Shown: piece by piece, positions 1-6,956 of the stretch | Layout: each line of letters opens with the position of its first letter | How positions within the stretch are numbered: the stretch's first letter is position 1 | NCBI GenBank assembly: GCA_003524705.1 | Contig: DQGV01000135.1 | Location: forward strand, 394-7,778 | DNA: 7,385 bases | Direction: 5' to 3' | Source: Anaerolineae bacterium | Lineage (GTDB): Bacteria; Chloroflexota; Anaerolineae; Anaerolineales; Villigracilaceae | Program-made: the position numbers and the translations under genes | Notes under the pieces: model-generated | Told to the model about the DNA's origin: nothing | Seen by the model: the letters and a program-made list of their open reading frames with translations, nothing else | Databases searched by the model: none

Positions 1-888
1 GCCGAAGCCATTCATGGTGACTTAGATCAAAATGCTCGCGAACGTGTGCTTGGAAGATTCCGTGCCAATCAATTGAAAGTATTGGTTGCAACGGATGTCG
101 CCGCACGCGGTTTGGATATTGATGATATTTCACACGTCTTTAATTATCACTTACCTGATGATGCTGAAGTATATGTGCATAGAATTGGTCGTACTGGTCG
201 TGCAGGTAAAACTGGTATTGCAATTACTTTACTTTCTCCAAAAGAAAAAAGACGCTTACGTGAAGTAGAAGCATTAACCAAACAACCTGTAATGGAATTA
301 AAGTTACCAACACCAGCCGATATTATTAAACACCGTGAAACACAAACGGTTGAAAACTTAAAAATCTGGCTCGGTCGTGGACGATTCAAACGTGAATTAG
401 AAATGGTGCAAGAGTTAATTGATGCTGGACACGATGTAATGAACATTGCCGCCGCCGCCATTAAAATTTCTCGTGGTGATGAAAAACAAAGACCCATTGC
501 TGAAGTTTCGGAAGTTAAATCTGATTTCAACCGCAGAGATGAACGTGGTGGTCGTAGAGAATCTTTCGGGCGCAAAGAACCGTTTGGGCGTAGGGGAGAG
601 TCAGGGAGCAGAAGCAAGCGTGAGCGTGGAAGAGGCGCGACATCACATGAAGAGGGCATGATTCGTTTGAAGGTCAATAAAGGCAAATCACATAACATTC
701 GCCCGAATGATATTGTCGGTCAAATTGCGTTTCATGCAAACATCCCCGGTTATACGATTGGAAAAATTCGTATTGAAGATAAACATTCATTTGTAGATGT
801 GCCTGCTGATGTTGTGGATCAAGTGATTAAACATAGTGGCAACTATAAAATTGGAAAAGAAAAATTTAGTGTTGTGAAAGCAGGCTAA
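1..888 (+). CDS. DEAD-box ATP-dependent RNA helicase, C-terminal part (5' end outside window)
   Basis: The frame is open from base 1 to the TAA at 886-888 (295 codons), so the gene enters from the left and the ATPase lobe with the Walker and DEAD motifs is not in view. Visible in order are helicase lobe 2 with motif IV ([10 protein letters not shown], residues 1-10), motif V ([15 protein letters not shown], about 24-40) and motif VI ([10 protein letters not shown], about 60-70). An Arg/Gly-rich, probably disordered linker follows at about 177-217. A DbpA-type RNA-binding domain (RRM-like fold) spans about 220-295, with IGKIRI and HSFVDVP typical of that fold. Family knowledge: DeaD/CsdA/DbpA-type helicases unwind rRNA and mRNA duplexes in the cytoplasm, aiding ribosome assembly and cold adaptation. 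A GTG at 46 is only an internal valine, because the conserved motif IV lies before it. The gene is followed at once by a terminator. The exact subfamily cannot be fixed from this half. Confidence 0.95.
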   Translation, partial: AEAIHGDLDQNARERVLGRFRANQLKVLVATDVAARGLDIDDISHVFNYHLPDDAEVYVHRIGRTGRAGKTGIAITLLSPKEKRRLREVEALTKQPVMELKLPTPADIIKHRETQTVENLKIWLGRGRFKRELEMVQELIDAGHDVMNIAAAAIKISRGDEKQRPIAEVSEVKSDFNRRDERGGRRESFGRKEPFGRRGESGSRSKRERGRGATSHEEGMIRLKVNKGKSHNIRPNDIVGQIAFHANIPGYTIGKIRIEDKHSFVDVPADVVDQVIKHSGNYKIGKEKFSVVKAG

Positions 889-890
889 TA

Positions 891-918
891 AAAAGTCCCG
901 CAAGATTGCGGGACTTTT
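891..918. terminator. Bidirectional Rho-independent terminator between convergent genes
   Basis: A perfect inverted repeat has 13-base arms (AAAAGTCCCGCAA at 891-903 and TTGCGGGACTTTT at 906-918) around a two-base centre. The realistic fold is a GTCCCGC/GCGGGAC stem with a six-base loop. It is flanked by a U-run on both strands: TTTTACTTT rightward and TTTTTATT leftward. It starts 2 bases after the helicase stop and ends 3 bases before the permease stop, so it should end both convergent transcripts. Confidence 0.9.
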
Positions 919-921
919 ACT

Positions 922-2508
922 TTAATTTTGTAATTGTCTGGCTCTGCCAACAAATGCAATGATGATTAAGAATATTGAAAACGGAATAAAGAACCCAATA
1001 TTGCCATTGCTATTGGCACCGAGATAATCTACTGGATAGATTTTGTTCATCGGTCCGAGATACCAGAGGGTGACATATAAGACTTCAAATACTTTGTGAC
1101 TATTGCTTAATACCCCCGATGCCAGCGCAAAAGATGGAATAAATATCGCGGCAGAAAACCAAGCTAATAAACCGACAGTATCGCCTGCACTTAATAAGTT
1201 AATTGCAACACCACTTCCTGTAAGTATTGTTACTATAAAACCTGCAAGCCATTGAGCAGGGAGTTGTCTCCATAATGGAGAAGCAGAAGAGAAGACCATT
1301 TGTTGCGTGTTGTTGTGCATTTCGCGGTTTCCTAAACCTGACCAAATCAAAATTGGAAACAACCATGTAAATGGAAGAATAAATTGACGAGCGGTTTCGG
1401 GAGAATTTCGTAAGCCTGCAATAAAAAATCCAAGCATGATGAGGTACCACCACCAGCGTTGACCTTTAAGTAGCAATTTCAATTCAGAGAATAAGACTCG
1501 CAAAAATGCAAAATGATTTACGGATATAGTTAACGGAGTCAAATGTACAGGTTGAGATAAAGTTTGAGATGCTGAAACAATTTGAGGTGTTGAAATTGAA
1601 GCGCTGTTTTTTATCCGCTTGGGTTTGCGGCGTGATGGGTCAAACCTATCAAAGAAAATACTTGCAACTAAAGTTAATCCGATTGCAATTGCAATGAATG
1701 AAAAACGTTTGAGAATGATATCGGGAGTCCAATCTACACCATCCCATTGAAAAATATAACTTGCGGGTTCAAAATCAATTCCTAAACTTTCATCAGTAGC
1801 GGGGTCACCGAGAACAAATCCGCCACTGTATTCAGGGAAGGTTGCTTTTGCGGCTTCACCTGCGCTTTGTTGAATCAATCCCATACCCAATGGTTCGAAT
1901 GCAGGATTTGTTTTACTTAAAGTATCAGCCAGCGGAAAAATAAATATAAAAAGAAAAAAATAAACAACGTTGCCAAAACCACCACTGAGAAAACCAATGC
2001 TTTCAAATAAAACCGCAACTGCCGCAACCAATGCCATGACAGGTAATGTAATAAATAAAAATGGCGCAAACATTGAAAATAAATTTATTTGTGTACTTTC
2101 ACCTGCAATCAATTGGATTCCAATTGTGGCAATGGCAAGTACAAGATTCATTGCCACCAAAACAGAAAAGTTGCTGATAAATTTTCCAAACATATATAAA
2201 ATGCGTGTGAGTGGTGTGGTTGCCATAATTTGACCAACACCAGTTTCACGGTCACGCGCCACTGAACCTTTGACAAGATAAAAACCAAACCAGCCGAGAA
2301 AGAAAGATGAAATTAAAGACATCATGCTTCCGACCCACGCGGAATTAAATTCGCCGCGATATTGGTCAAGCCGCATGGTGATGTTTCCAACAGCGGTTTG
2401 ATATCCAAGAAAAGCAACCAAGCCGAGCATAATTAAAAAACTATAACGACGAACACGTTCTAAAAAATCGGCGCGTGCTAAATGATATATGACTCGAGTT
2501 GTGTTCAC
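922..2508 (-). CDS. ABC-2 type exporter permease with 12 predicted membrane segments (two fused halves)
   Basis: This 528-residue integral membrane protein should form the channel for the ATPase encoded just upstream. Hydrophobic segments lie at about 24-42, 61-80, 108-135, 145-168, 178-195, 268-286, 352-366, 376-392, 420-440, 445-467, 472-487 and 504-521. A long polar, non-membrane stretch (about 196-262) is followed by a basic cytoplasmic loop (about 287-345, DRFDPSRRKPKR). The motif ARDRETGVGQIMATTPLTR (84-102) is the cytoplasmic element typical of ABC-2/NosY-like permeases. A weaker copy, NREMHNNTQQMVFSSASPL (394-412), sits at the same place in the second half, so the protein looks like two six-segment modules in one chain. 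The start is GTG at 2508-2506, overlapping the ATPase stop as GTGA, with GGAGGT five bases before it. An ATG at 2512-2510 is out of frame. The substrate is unknown; lipids, peptides or antibiotics are typical for such exporters. Confidence 0.88.
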   Translation of the reverse strand: MNTTRVIYHLARADFLERVRRYSFLIMLGLVAFLGYQTAVGNITMRLDQYRGEFNSAWVGSMMSLISSFFLGWFGFYLVKGSVARDRETGVGQIMATTPLTRILYMFGKFISNFSVLVAMNLVLAIATIGIQLIAGESTQINLFSMFAPFLFITLPVMALVAAVAVLFESIGFLSGGFGNVVYFFLFIFIFPLADTLSKTNPAFEPLGMGLIQQSAGEAAKATFPEYSGGFVLGDPATDESLGIDFEPASYIFQWDGVDWTPDIILKRFSFIAIAIGLTLVASIFFDRFDPSRRKPKRIKNSASISTPQIVSASQTLSQPVHLTPLTISVNHFAFLRVLFSELKLLLKGQRWWWYLIMLGFFIAGLRNSPETARQFILPFTWLFPILIWSGLGNREMHNNTQQMVFSSASPLWRQLPAQWLAGFIVTILTGSGVAINLLSAGDTVGLLAWFSAAIFIPSFALASGVLSNSHKVFEVLYVTLWYLGPMNKIYPVDYLGANSNGNIGFFIPFSIFLIIIAFVGRARQLQN

Positions 2509-3374
2509 GCATTACCTCCGATGAAATAGAGATATGCATCTTCAAGATTTGGACTCACGCTTCTTGCCTGCGCCTCAGGTTGGTCATTGCTCACCACTCT
2601 CACTTGCACGCCGTCACTTCTTCTAATCGTTCCGCTGACGATATGTTTTTGTTTGAGTGCAGGCAAGTCATCACTCTTGACAATCCATTCCCAAACTTTG
2701 CCATCTAATTCTTTTAGTAAATCTTCAGGTGATGATTCTCTTAACAACTGACCTTTATTCACCAACGCGATATGCGTAGCCGTTGCTTCTACATCTGAAA
2801 CAATGTGTGTGGATAGAATAACGATTCTTTCTCCCGATAAATCTGATAGCAAATTTCTGAATCGAACTCTCTCTTCAGGATCGAGTCCAACAGTGGGTTC
2901 ATCTACAATTAAAAGTTGCGGATCATTTAATAATGCTTGTGCAATTCCTACACGTTGTTTCATACCGCCTGAATATCCGCCAAGTGGACGTTTTGCGGCT
3001 TCAACAAGATTTACAACTTGAAGTAATTCATCAATTCGTTTTTTTGTCCCATTTGCATCTAAGCCTTTGATTGCTGCCATATATTCAAGAAATTCAATTG
3101 CATTCAAGTTTGGATACACACCAAAATCTTGTGGCAAATATCCAAGCACGGCACGTAATGTATCAGGTGATTTAACAACATCTGTTCTATTCCACAAAAT
3201 TGTTCCTTCAGTTGGTTTGGTAATCGTAGCTAACATGCGCATAAATGTAGATTTGCCCGCACCGTTTGGTCCGAGCAAACCTAAAATGCCAGATTTAATT
3301 TCAAGTGAAAAATCTCTTAATCCCCAAAAGTCACGCCGATATTGTTTGCCAAGATTCGTAATAGAAAGTTGCAT
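2505..3374 (-). CDS. ABC transporter ATP-binding protein (ABC-2/drug-exporter type)
   Basis: This 289-residue cytoplasmic nucleotide-binding subunit powers the partner permease. All motifs are intact: Walker A GPNGAGKST (35-43), Q-loop Gln82 in YLPQDFG, signature YSGGMKQ (134-140), Walker B LLIVDEP (154-160) with catalytic Glu159, D-loop GLDP (163-166) and switch His190 in LSTHIV. The tail (about 225-289) is the small accessory domain common in exporter ATPases, ending in the LEDAYLYFIGG pattern. The ATG at 3374 has GGAG six bases before it (plus-strand CTCC 3381-3384). A TATAAATA stretch on the minus strand (3401-3408) is a possible -10, but no good -35 was found. The gene is first in a two-gene operon and overlaps the permease by four bases. 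It lies downstream of the Lnt-like gene on the same strand, but a strong hairpin separates them, so it probably has its own promoter. Confidence 0.95.
   Translation of the reverse strand: MQLSITNLGKQYRRDFWGLRDFSLEIKSGILGLLGPNGAGKSTFMRMLATITKPTEGTILWNRTDVVKSPDTLRAVLGYLPQDFGVYPNLNAIEFLEYMAAIKGLDANGTKKRIDELLQVVNLVEAAKRPLGGYSGGMKQRVGIAQALLNDPQLLIVDEPTVGLDPEERVRFRNLLSDLSGERIVILSTHIVSDVEATATHIALVNKGQLLRESSPEDLLKELDGKVWEWIVKSDDLPALKQKHIVSGTIRRSDGVQVRVVSNDQPEAQARSVSPNLEDAYLYFIGGNA
2514..2519 (-). promoter_or_regulatory. Shine-Dalgarno that fixes the GTG start of the permease
   Basis: Minus-strand GGAGGT lies inside the last codons of the ATPase gene, five bases before the GTG at 2508-2506. It makes the GTG the likely start and suggests translational coupling with the ATPase. 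Initiation from the ATG at 2512-2510 would leave almost no spacing and read the wrong frame. Confidence 0.75.
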
Positions 3375-3430
3375 GAATTGCTCCAGAATGAAAAAGATGT
3401 TATTTATACGCTTATGAAACAGTTTGGTTG

Positions 3431-3465
3431 TAAAAGAGATACGGATTTTATCCGTATCTCTTTTA
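3431..3465 (-). terminator. Perfect 16-bp inverted repeat, terminator of the Lnt-like gene
   Basis: The arms TAAAAGAGATACGGAT (3431-3446) and ATCCGTATCTCTTTTA (3450-3465) are perfectly complementary around a three-base TTT loop. It lies 28 bases past the Lnt-like stop on the minus strand, with UUUUA closing the 3' arm, as in an intrinsic terminator whose U-run is partly paired. It separates this gene from the ABC operon 57 bases further on. A second, weak AT-rich repeat (ATTTATCT 3465-3472 and AGATAAAT 3484-3491) sits between it and the stop codon. Because the arms are symmetrical it could also act on rightward transcripts, but no rightward gene ends here. Confidence 0.8.
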
Positions 3466-3492
3466 TTTATCTGTTAATGTCTTAGATAAATT

Positions 3493-4974
3493 TTATGCAA
3501 AAGATGGTTTTAAGACACCCTCCTTCTTTCGGGTTAACCATAAGCCAATCACCAAGCCTAATAAACCAATTTGCATGAAGTTTCCGAGAAAATCTCCGAG
3601 GCTAGGATACAAAGTATTCACAGAACCAATTGGTGTTGATACATTTTGAACAGAAGCAAAGCCTTCGGTTTCATTTTCAAATGAGTCGACTCGGTTGTAT
3701 TGATTGCCATACGCATCTGTGACAATTGAAACGCCTTGACCCGTTTGTCTGAAAATTGTCATACCATTTTCAACGGCACGAAAGACGGACATGCCTGAAT
3801 GAATATCTCGCACTTCAACCCAATCTTGTGATGGAATGAAAAGCAAATCAATATTTTGTTCGCCAGCTTGTTTCATCACATTTGGAAAATCTGCATCCCA
3901 ACAAATCACAGCACTTAATTTTCCATATGGCGTATCAACACTTTGCAAAATACCATCGCCTTTGAGCGTGCCTTCAAAGTCATTGCCACCATATTTGGTG
4001 TGAGTCAAAACTACTGTACCAGTTGGGTCAATGATATGAACTTTATTTTCAGCAGGTGTTTTTTCCATATCAAAAGTTGGTAGCACAATATAAATATTTT
4101 TTTCTTGTGCAATCGCAGAAGCATCGGCAATTAATTTTTCAACTTCGTTTGTAAAACCAATGCCAGCACCTTCTTGTAATGAGATGATGTTTGCACCTTC
4201 ATCCGCAAGTTTGCGGATTTGATTTAATTGTTGAATATGTAATTCACTTACACTTTGATGAAAACCCGCTTCATCTCCACTTTGAAGTTGATTCATAACC
4301 TCAATCAGTTTTCCATTTGGAAGTGAAAAACCTGCAATTGTGGCAGTGGATTCAGGTTGAGCAGGGAGCAGAGTCCGCATGAAGCCAAGAGAAATGATGA
4401 GGGCGAGCAAACAAGTAAAAGTCAGAGAGAGGCGTGTGAATTTGAATCCTGAATCCCAAAGATGATTCATCAAACTTGCAAACCAGTTAATCAAAAATGT
4501 GATTCCCCATAAACCTGTGACGGATGCAATTTGCATGACTGATAAAAAGTCACGTTGTGAATAGGCGGCGGCGCCGAATGTGCCGAACGGTGTGCCAGTG
4601 GATGAAAAGAAATCTATGGCGGTGACGGCGATTGGGAAAACCAATGTGAGCCATGCTGTTGAACCGAAACGACGATAATAGATTCTATCGATGACGTATG
4701 GAATTAAACCGATAGGTGTGGTCAATAAGAAAAATCCAATTTCGGCAACGGGATGAATTTTGGACATGAAGGTTGCGCCTTGCCATGAAATGATTGTGGG
4801 GATGGATGATGCAAGCCATAGTAATAAAAAGTTGCGACCTGCTTTTTCACTTTCGCGGAAGAAGCGAAGTGCGAAGATGGGGGCAATCCATGCGGCGAGT
4901 GGAATGTTCCATTTGCCACCGATGAATAAACCGAAAATTGTTGCGATGATGAGGTAGATATATTTTTTGTTCAT
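3493..4974 (-). CDS. Apolipoprotein N-acyltransferase-like membrane nitrilase
   Basis: This 493-residue protein has the layout of Lnt (E. coli Lnt is 512 residues). Seven N-terminal hydrophobic segments (about 5-20, 24-39, 48-64, 76-95, 106-123, 146-168, 183-203) come first. An extracytoplasmic nitrilase-fold domain (about 210-455) follows, then a last membrane segment (about 464-480) with a basic tail TRKK. The Glu-Lys-Cys triad is visible: Glu268 (ISLQEGAG), Lys327 (THTKYGG) and Cys358 (AVICWDADFP). FRAVENG at 398-404 matches the conserved Arg-x-x-Glu-Asn stretch. Lnt transfers an acyl chain from phospholipid to the N-terminal Cys of diacylated lipoproteins. However, the usual loop after the Lys (like HLVPFGE) is replaced by YGGNDFEG, and Cys-Tyr-Glu is Cys-Trp-Asp, so the acceptor may differ. 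The ATG at 4974 has AAAGGA eight bases before it. The gene is divergent from the kinase. It is Lnt-like with confidence; true Lnt activity is less sure. Confidence 0.82.
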   Translation of the reverse strand: MNKKYIYLIIATIFGLFIGGKWNIPLAAWIAPIFALRFFRESEKAGRNFLLLWLASSIPTIISWQGATFMSKIHPVAEIGFFLLTTPIGLIPYVIDRIYYRRFGSTAWLTLVFPIAVTAIDFFSSTGTPFGTFGAAAYSQRDFLSVMQIASVTGLWGITFLINWFASLMNHLWDSGFKFTRLSLTFTCLLALIISLGFMRTLLPAQPESTATIAGFSLPNGKLIEVMNQLQSGDEAGFHQSVSELHIQQLNQIRKLADEGANIISLQEGAGIGFTNEVEKLIADASAIAQEKNIYIVLPTFDMEKTPAENKVHIIDPTGTVVLTHTKYGGNDFEGTLKGDGILQSVDTPYGKLSAVICWDADFPNVMKQAGEQNIDLLFIPSQDWVEVRDIHSGMSVFRAVENGMTIFRQTGQGVSIVTDAYGNQYNRVDSFENETEGFASVQNVSTPIGSVNTLYPSLGDFLGNFMQIGLLGLVIGLWLTRKKEGVLKPSFA

Positions 4975-5007
4975 GATTTTTTTCCTTTATTTTTTTCCCA
5001 GTTTATT

Positions 5008-5035
5008 GTTTTAGACCTTGTTAAACATCGTCCAA
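5008..5035 (-). promoter_or_regulatory. Candidate promoter of the Lnt-like gene
   Basis: On the minus strand TTGGAC (plus 5030-5035) and TAAAAC (plus 5008-5013) are separated by 16 bases and resemble sigma-70 -35 and -10 boxes. Transcription would start near 5001, giving a leader of about 26 bases that contains the AAAGGA ribosome site between two A7 tracts. The match is imperfect and rests only on spacing and position. Confidence 0.35.
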
Positions 5036-5048
5036 ACCATCCCAAAGC

Positions 5049-5070
5049 GGACATTGTCCATTCGGACAAT
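5049..5070. promoter_or_regulatory. Overlapping palindromes, candidate operator in the divergent control region
   Basis: Three half-sites are packed head to head: GGACA (5049-5053), one T, TGTCC (5055-5059), ATTC (5060-5063), then GGACAAT (5064-5070). This gives two palindromes sharing the middle half-site: GGACA-T-TGTCC, and ATTGTCC-ATTC-GGACAAT with seven-base arms. A partial half-site CGTCC (5029-5033) overlaps the candidate -35 of the leftward gene. Position, 35 bases before the kinase start and just upstream of the candidate leftward promoter, suits a shared operator. The adjacent LuxR-type regulator is the natural candidate to bind it; that is inference. A simple hairpin is an alternative. 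Confidence 0.5.
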
Positions 5071-5104
5071 ATGGTTTTCTTATTCTGTAAAGTAAAATCA
5101 AGTC

Positions 5105-6304
5105 ATGGAATCAAATCAACTCACTACAGGCAGATTTAGCACATTTTCGCTGTATGGTTTTATTACGCTCTTATTAAGTTACCTAACAGTTCTTGTAACG
5201 ATTTCTCTGTTTCAAATCGGTGATACAACTCTGGCAGGCTTCACAATTGCAATTTGTGTTGCACACATTGGTTTGTATTGGTTAAATGGAAGAGCAGAAA
5301 AAAATATCCGCTGGTGGATTTTTTATTATCTTTCGCAAACTTTATTGATTATTGCTATTGCATTCATCACACGCGGAAAGTATGAAATCAATATTTCACT
5401 TTTTGAATCGGCAATTATTTGTATTATCGGAGAGGCACTTGGTTGGTGGGGTAACACTCGCAAAGCATTTTCCATCGGCGGGTTTTATGTTTTGCTTTCT
5501 ATTGTTTTGATTATCATTTTCAATGAACGCGAAAATATTTTTCCATCGTTGAGCGGTTTGTTAATCAATGGCGGCTGGATTATTTTGATTATGATTTTGT
5601 TTAATCAACAAATGTATGAAAGAGAAAAAGCAGTTGAATTGGCTGAATCACTTGAAAGTGCCAATGCCAAACTCGCCGCGTACAATGCCAAAATTGAATC
5701 ATTGACTTTGCAAAATGAACGTCAACGCATGGCTCGTGAATTACATGACACATTGGCTCAAGGTGTGACTGGACTCGTTTTGCAACTAGAAGCTGTCAAA
5801 GCACATCTTGCATCGGATAGAAAAGAACGCGCCTCTTCCATCGTGGAGCAGGCTCTGCTTCGAGCGAGAGCTACTTTATCTGAATCACGTGCCGCGATTG
5901 ACGATTTGAGGTCAACATCTGGCAATCTGTCTGAATCTATTAATGAAAAAGTAAATCGCTTCACACAAGCCACAGGAATTCCATGTGACTTGGAAATTTC
6001 TATCCATGAAAATGAATTTTCAAATGAAATCACAAATCATGCTTTGAGTATTTTAGGCGAATCACTAACGAATATTGCTCGTCATGCGCAAGCAACACAA
6101 GTGAAAATAAAATTTATTGTTCAAAATCAAACACTTGAACTTGAAGTGCGTGATAACGGCATCGGCTTTAATCCTTCTCAAAACACAAGCGGACATTATG
6201 GTTTATTAGGAATGCATGAACGTACACGTCTAACAGGTGGCGTACTTGCAGTTGAATCAAATCAAAATGGCACATGTATTCAATTTATTGTCGGGAGACC
6301 ATAA
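5105..6304 (+). CDS. NarL-family sensor histidine kinase with six membrane segments (DesK/LiaS-like)
   Basis: This 399-residue membrane kinase should autophosphorylate and pass phosphate to the regulator encoded next. Six hydrophobic segments lie at about 14-38, 42-60, 70-89, 97-114, 121-139 and 150-168 with only short loops, so no extracytoplasmic sensor domain exists. A helical linker, probably coiled coil (171-206), follows. The HisKA_3 dimerisation box ERQRMARELHDTLAQG (205-220) holds phospho-acceptor His214. The HATPase domain has the N-box with Asn323 (ESLTNIARHAQA), G1 DNGIGF (350-355) and G2 GHYGLLGMHER (363-373). No HAMP or PAS domain is seen. Such intramembrane sensors respond to membrane state or to a partner transporter; the signal here is unknown. 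The ATG at 5105 has no clear Shine-Dalgarno. A TAAAAT at 5093-5098 would place a transcript start on the ATG itself, so a leaderless mRNA is possible. The stop overlaps the regulator start by one base (TAATG). Confidence 0.92.
   Translation: MESNQLTTGRFSTFSLYGFITLLLSYLTVLVTISLFQIGDTTLAGFTIAICVAHIGLYWLNGRAEKNIRWWIFYYLSQTLLIIAIAFITRGKYEINISLFESAIICIIGEALGWWGNTRKAFSIGGFYVLLSIVLIIIFNERENIFPSLSGLLINGGWIILIMILFNQQMYEREKAVELAESLESANAKLAAYNAKIESLTLQNERQRMARELHDTLAQGVTGLVLQLEAVKAHLASDRKERASSIVEQALLRARATLSESRAAIDDLRSTSGNLSESINEKVNRFTQATGIPCDLEISIHENEFSNEITNHALSILGESLTNIARHAQATQVKIKFIVQNQTLELEVRDNGIGFNPSQNTSGHYGLLGMHERTRLTGGVLAVESNQNGTCIQFIVGRP
6293..6297 (+). promoter_or_regulatory. Shine-Dalgarno that fixes the regulator start
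   Basis: GGGAG lies six bases before the ATG at 6304, within the last kinase codons. It supports starting the regulator at 6304 (MIRVMITDDH) and not at the in-frame ATG at 6274, which would add ten residues unlike any receiver-domain start. Confidence 0.7.
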
Positions 6305-6948
6305 TGATTCGTGTGATGATTACGGATGACCATTTAATTGTCCGCGAGGGGTTGCGATTGATTCTCGAAACAGCCGATGGCATTGAGTTAGTAGGTGAAG
6401 CGAAAGATGGGGCAGAATGTTTGGAATTGGTCAAGAAATTAAATCCGCAAGTCATTCTCATGGATTTGCAAATGCCACGCATGGATGGAATTACTGCAAT
6501 TGAACATTTGCGAAAAGAATATCCTGAAATTGCAATTGTGATTCTGACAACTTACAACGAAGATGATTTGATGATTCGGGGATTGCAATCTGGTGCACGT
6601 GGATATTTGCTTAAAGATTCAAGCCGTGAAAATTTAATTGATACGATCCAAGCCGCCGCCAAAGGGGAAACCTTATTGAAGCCAGATATTTTGGCACGTG
6701 TATTATCTTCTAAAACTTCAATAAAAAAAGAAACAGCATCTCAAACAGAATCCGTTTTGACAGAACGTGAGTTAGAAGTTTTACAACTTGCATCACTTGG
6801 CGAACGAAACAAAGAGATTGCTTTCAAATTGGGGATTACGGAAAGAACGGTCAAAGCCCATTTGCAGAGTATTTATCAAAAGTTTGGCGTGGATTCAAGA
6901 GCGGCGGCAGTAGCAATCGCGGCACAAAAAGAGTTGTTAGAGAATTAA
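6304..6948 (+). CDS. NarL/LuxR-family response regulator
   Basis: The protein has 214 residues, normal for the family. The receiver domain (about 1-120) has the acidic pair Asp8-Asp9, phospho-acceptor Asp54 (VILMDLQMP), the switch Thr82 (LTT) and Lys104 (YLLKDSS). The LuxR/GerE helix-turn-helix (about 150-212) shows LTERELEVLQL, NKEIAFKLGITERTVKAHL and the closing IYQKFGVDSRAAAV. It is the cytoplasmic partner of the upstream kinase: phosphorylation at Asp54 should promote dimerisation and DNA binding. The ATG at 6304 overlaps the kinase TAA by one base, so translation is coupled. Likely targets are its own operon and the divergent Lnt-like gene through the palindromes at 5049-5070, and perhaps the ABC exporter nearby; these targets are inferred. 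The family is certain; the regulon is not. Confidence 0.95.
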   Translation: MIRVMITDDHLIVREGLRLILETADGIELVGEAKDGAECLELVKKLNPQVILMDLQMPRMDGITAIEHLRKEYPEIAIVILTTYNEDDLMIRGLQSGARGYLLKDSSRENLIDTIQAAAKGETLLKPDILARVLSSKTSIKKETASQTESVLTERELEVLQLASLGERNKEIAFKLGITERTVKAHLQSIYQKFGVDSRAAAVAIAAQKELLEN

Positions 6949-6956
6949 ATAAAAAA

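Noticed and set aside
448..459. GCC repeat in the helicase gene
   Set aside because: Four GCC codons encode an Ala run in a helical region; this is too short to count as a meaningful tandem repeat.
147..698. Long 183-codon open frame antisense to the helicase
   Set aside because: It is opposite a well-conserved helicase with all motifs in frame. Its length comes from the Arg/Gly-rich linker reading as Pro/Ser/Leu on the other strand, and it has no recognisable domain.
1252..1263. TTGAGCAGGGAG shared between the permease gene (1252-1263) and the Lnt-like gene (4357-4368), with a related CAGGGAGCAGA in the helicase (602-612)
   Set aside because: One or two 12-base matches are expected by chance in a window of this size, and all copies lie in coding sequence that encodes unrelated residues. 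Not treated as a repeat family.
3067..3417. Rightward 116-codon open frame opposite the ABC ATPase start
   Set aside because: It overlaps the Walker A region of the ATPase on the other strand, has no recognisable domain, and would run through the ATPase start and leader. It is a shadow frame.
6274..6303. Upstream in-frame ATG for the response regulator
   Set aside because: The ten extra residues are unlike a receiver-domain start, while GGGAG is correctly placed for the ATG at 6304, which also gives the usual stop-start overlap with the kinase.
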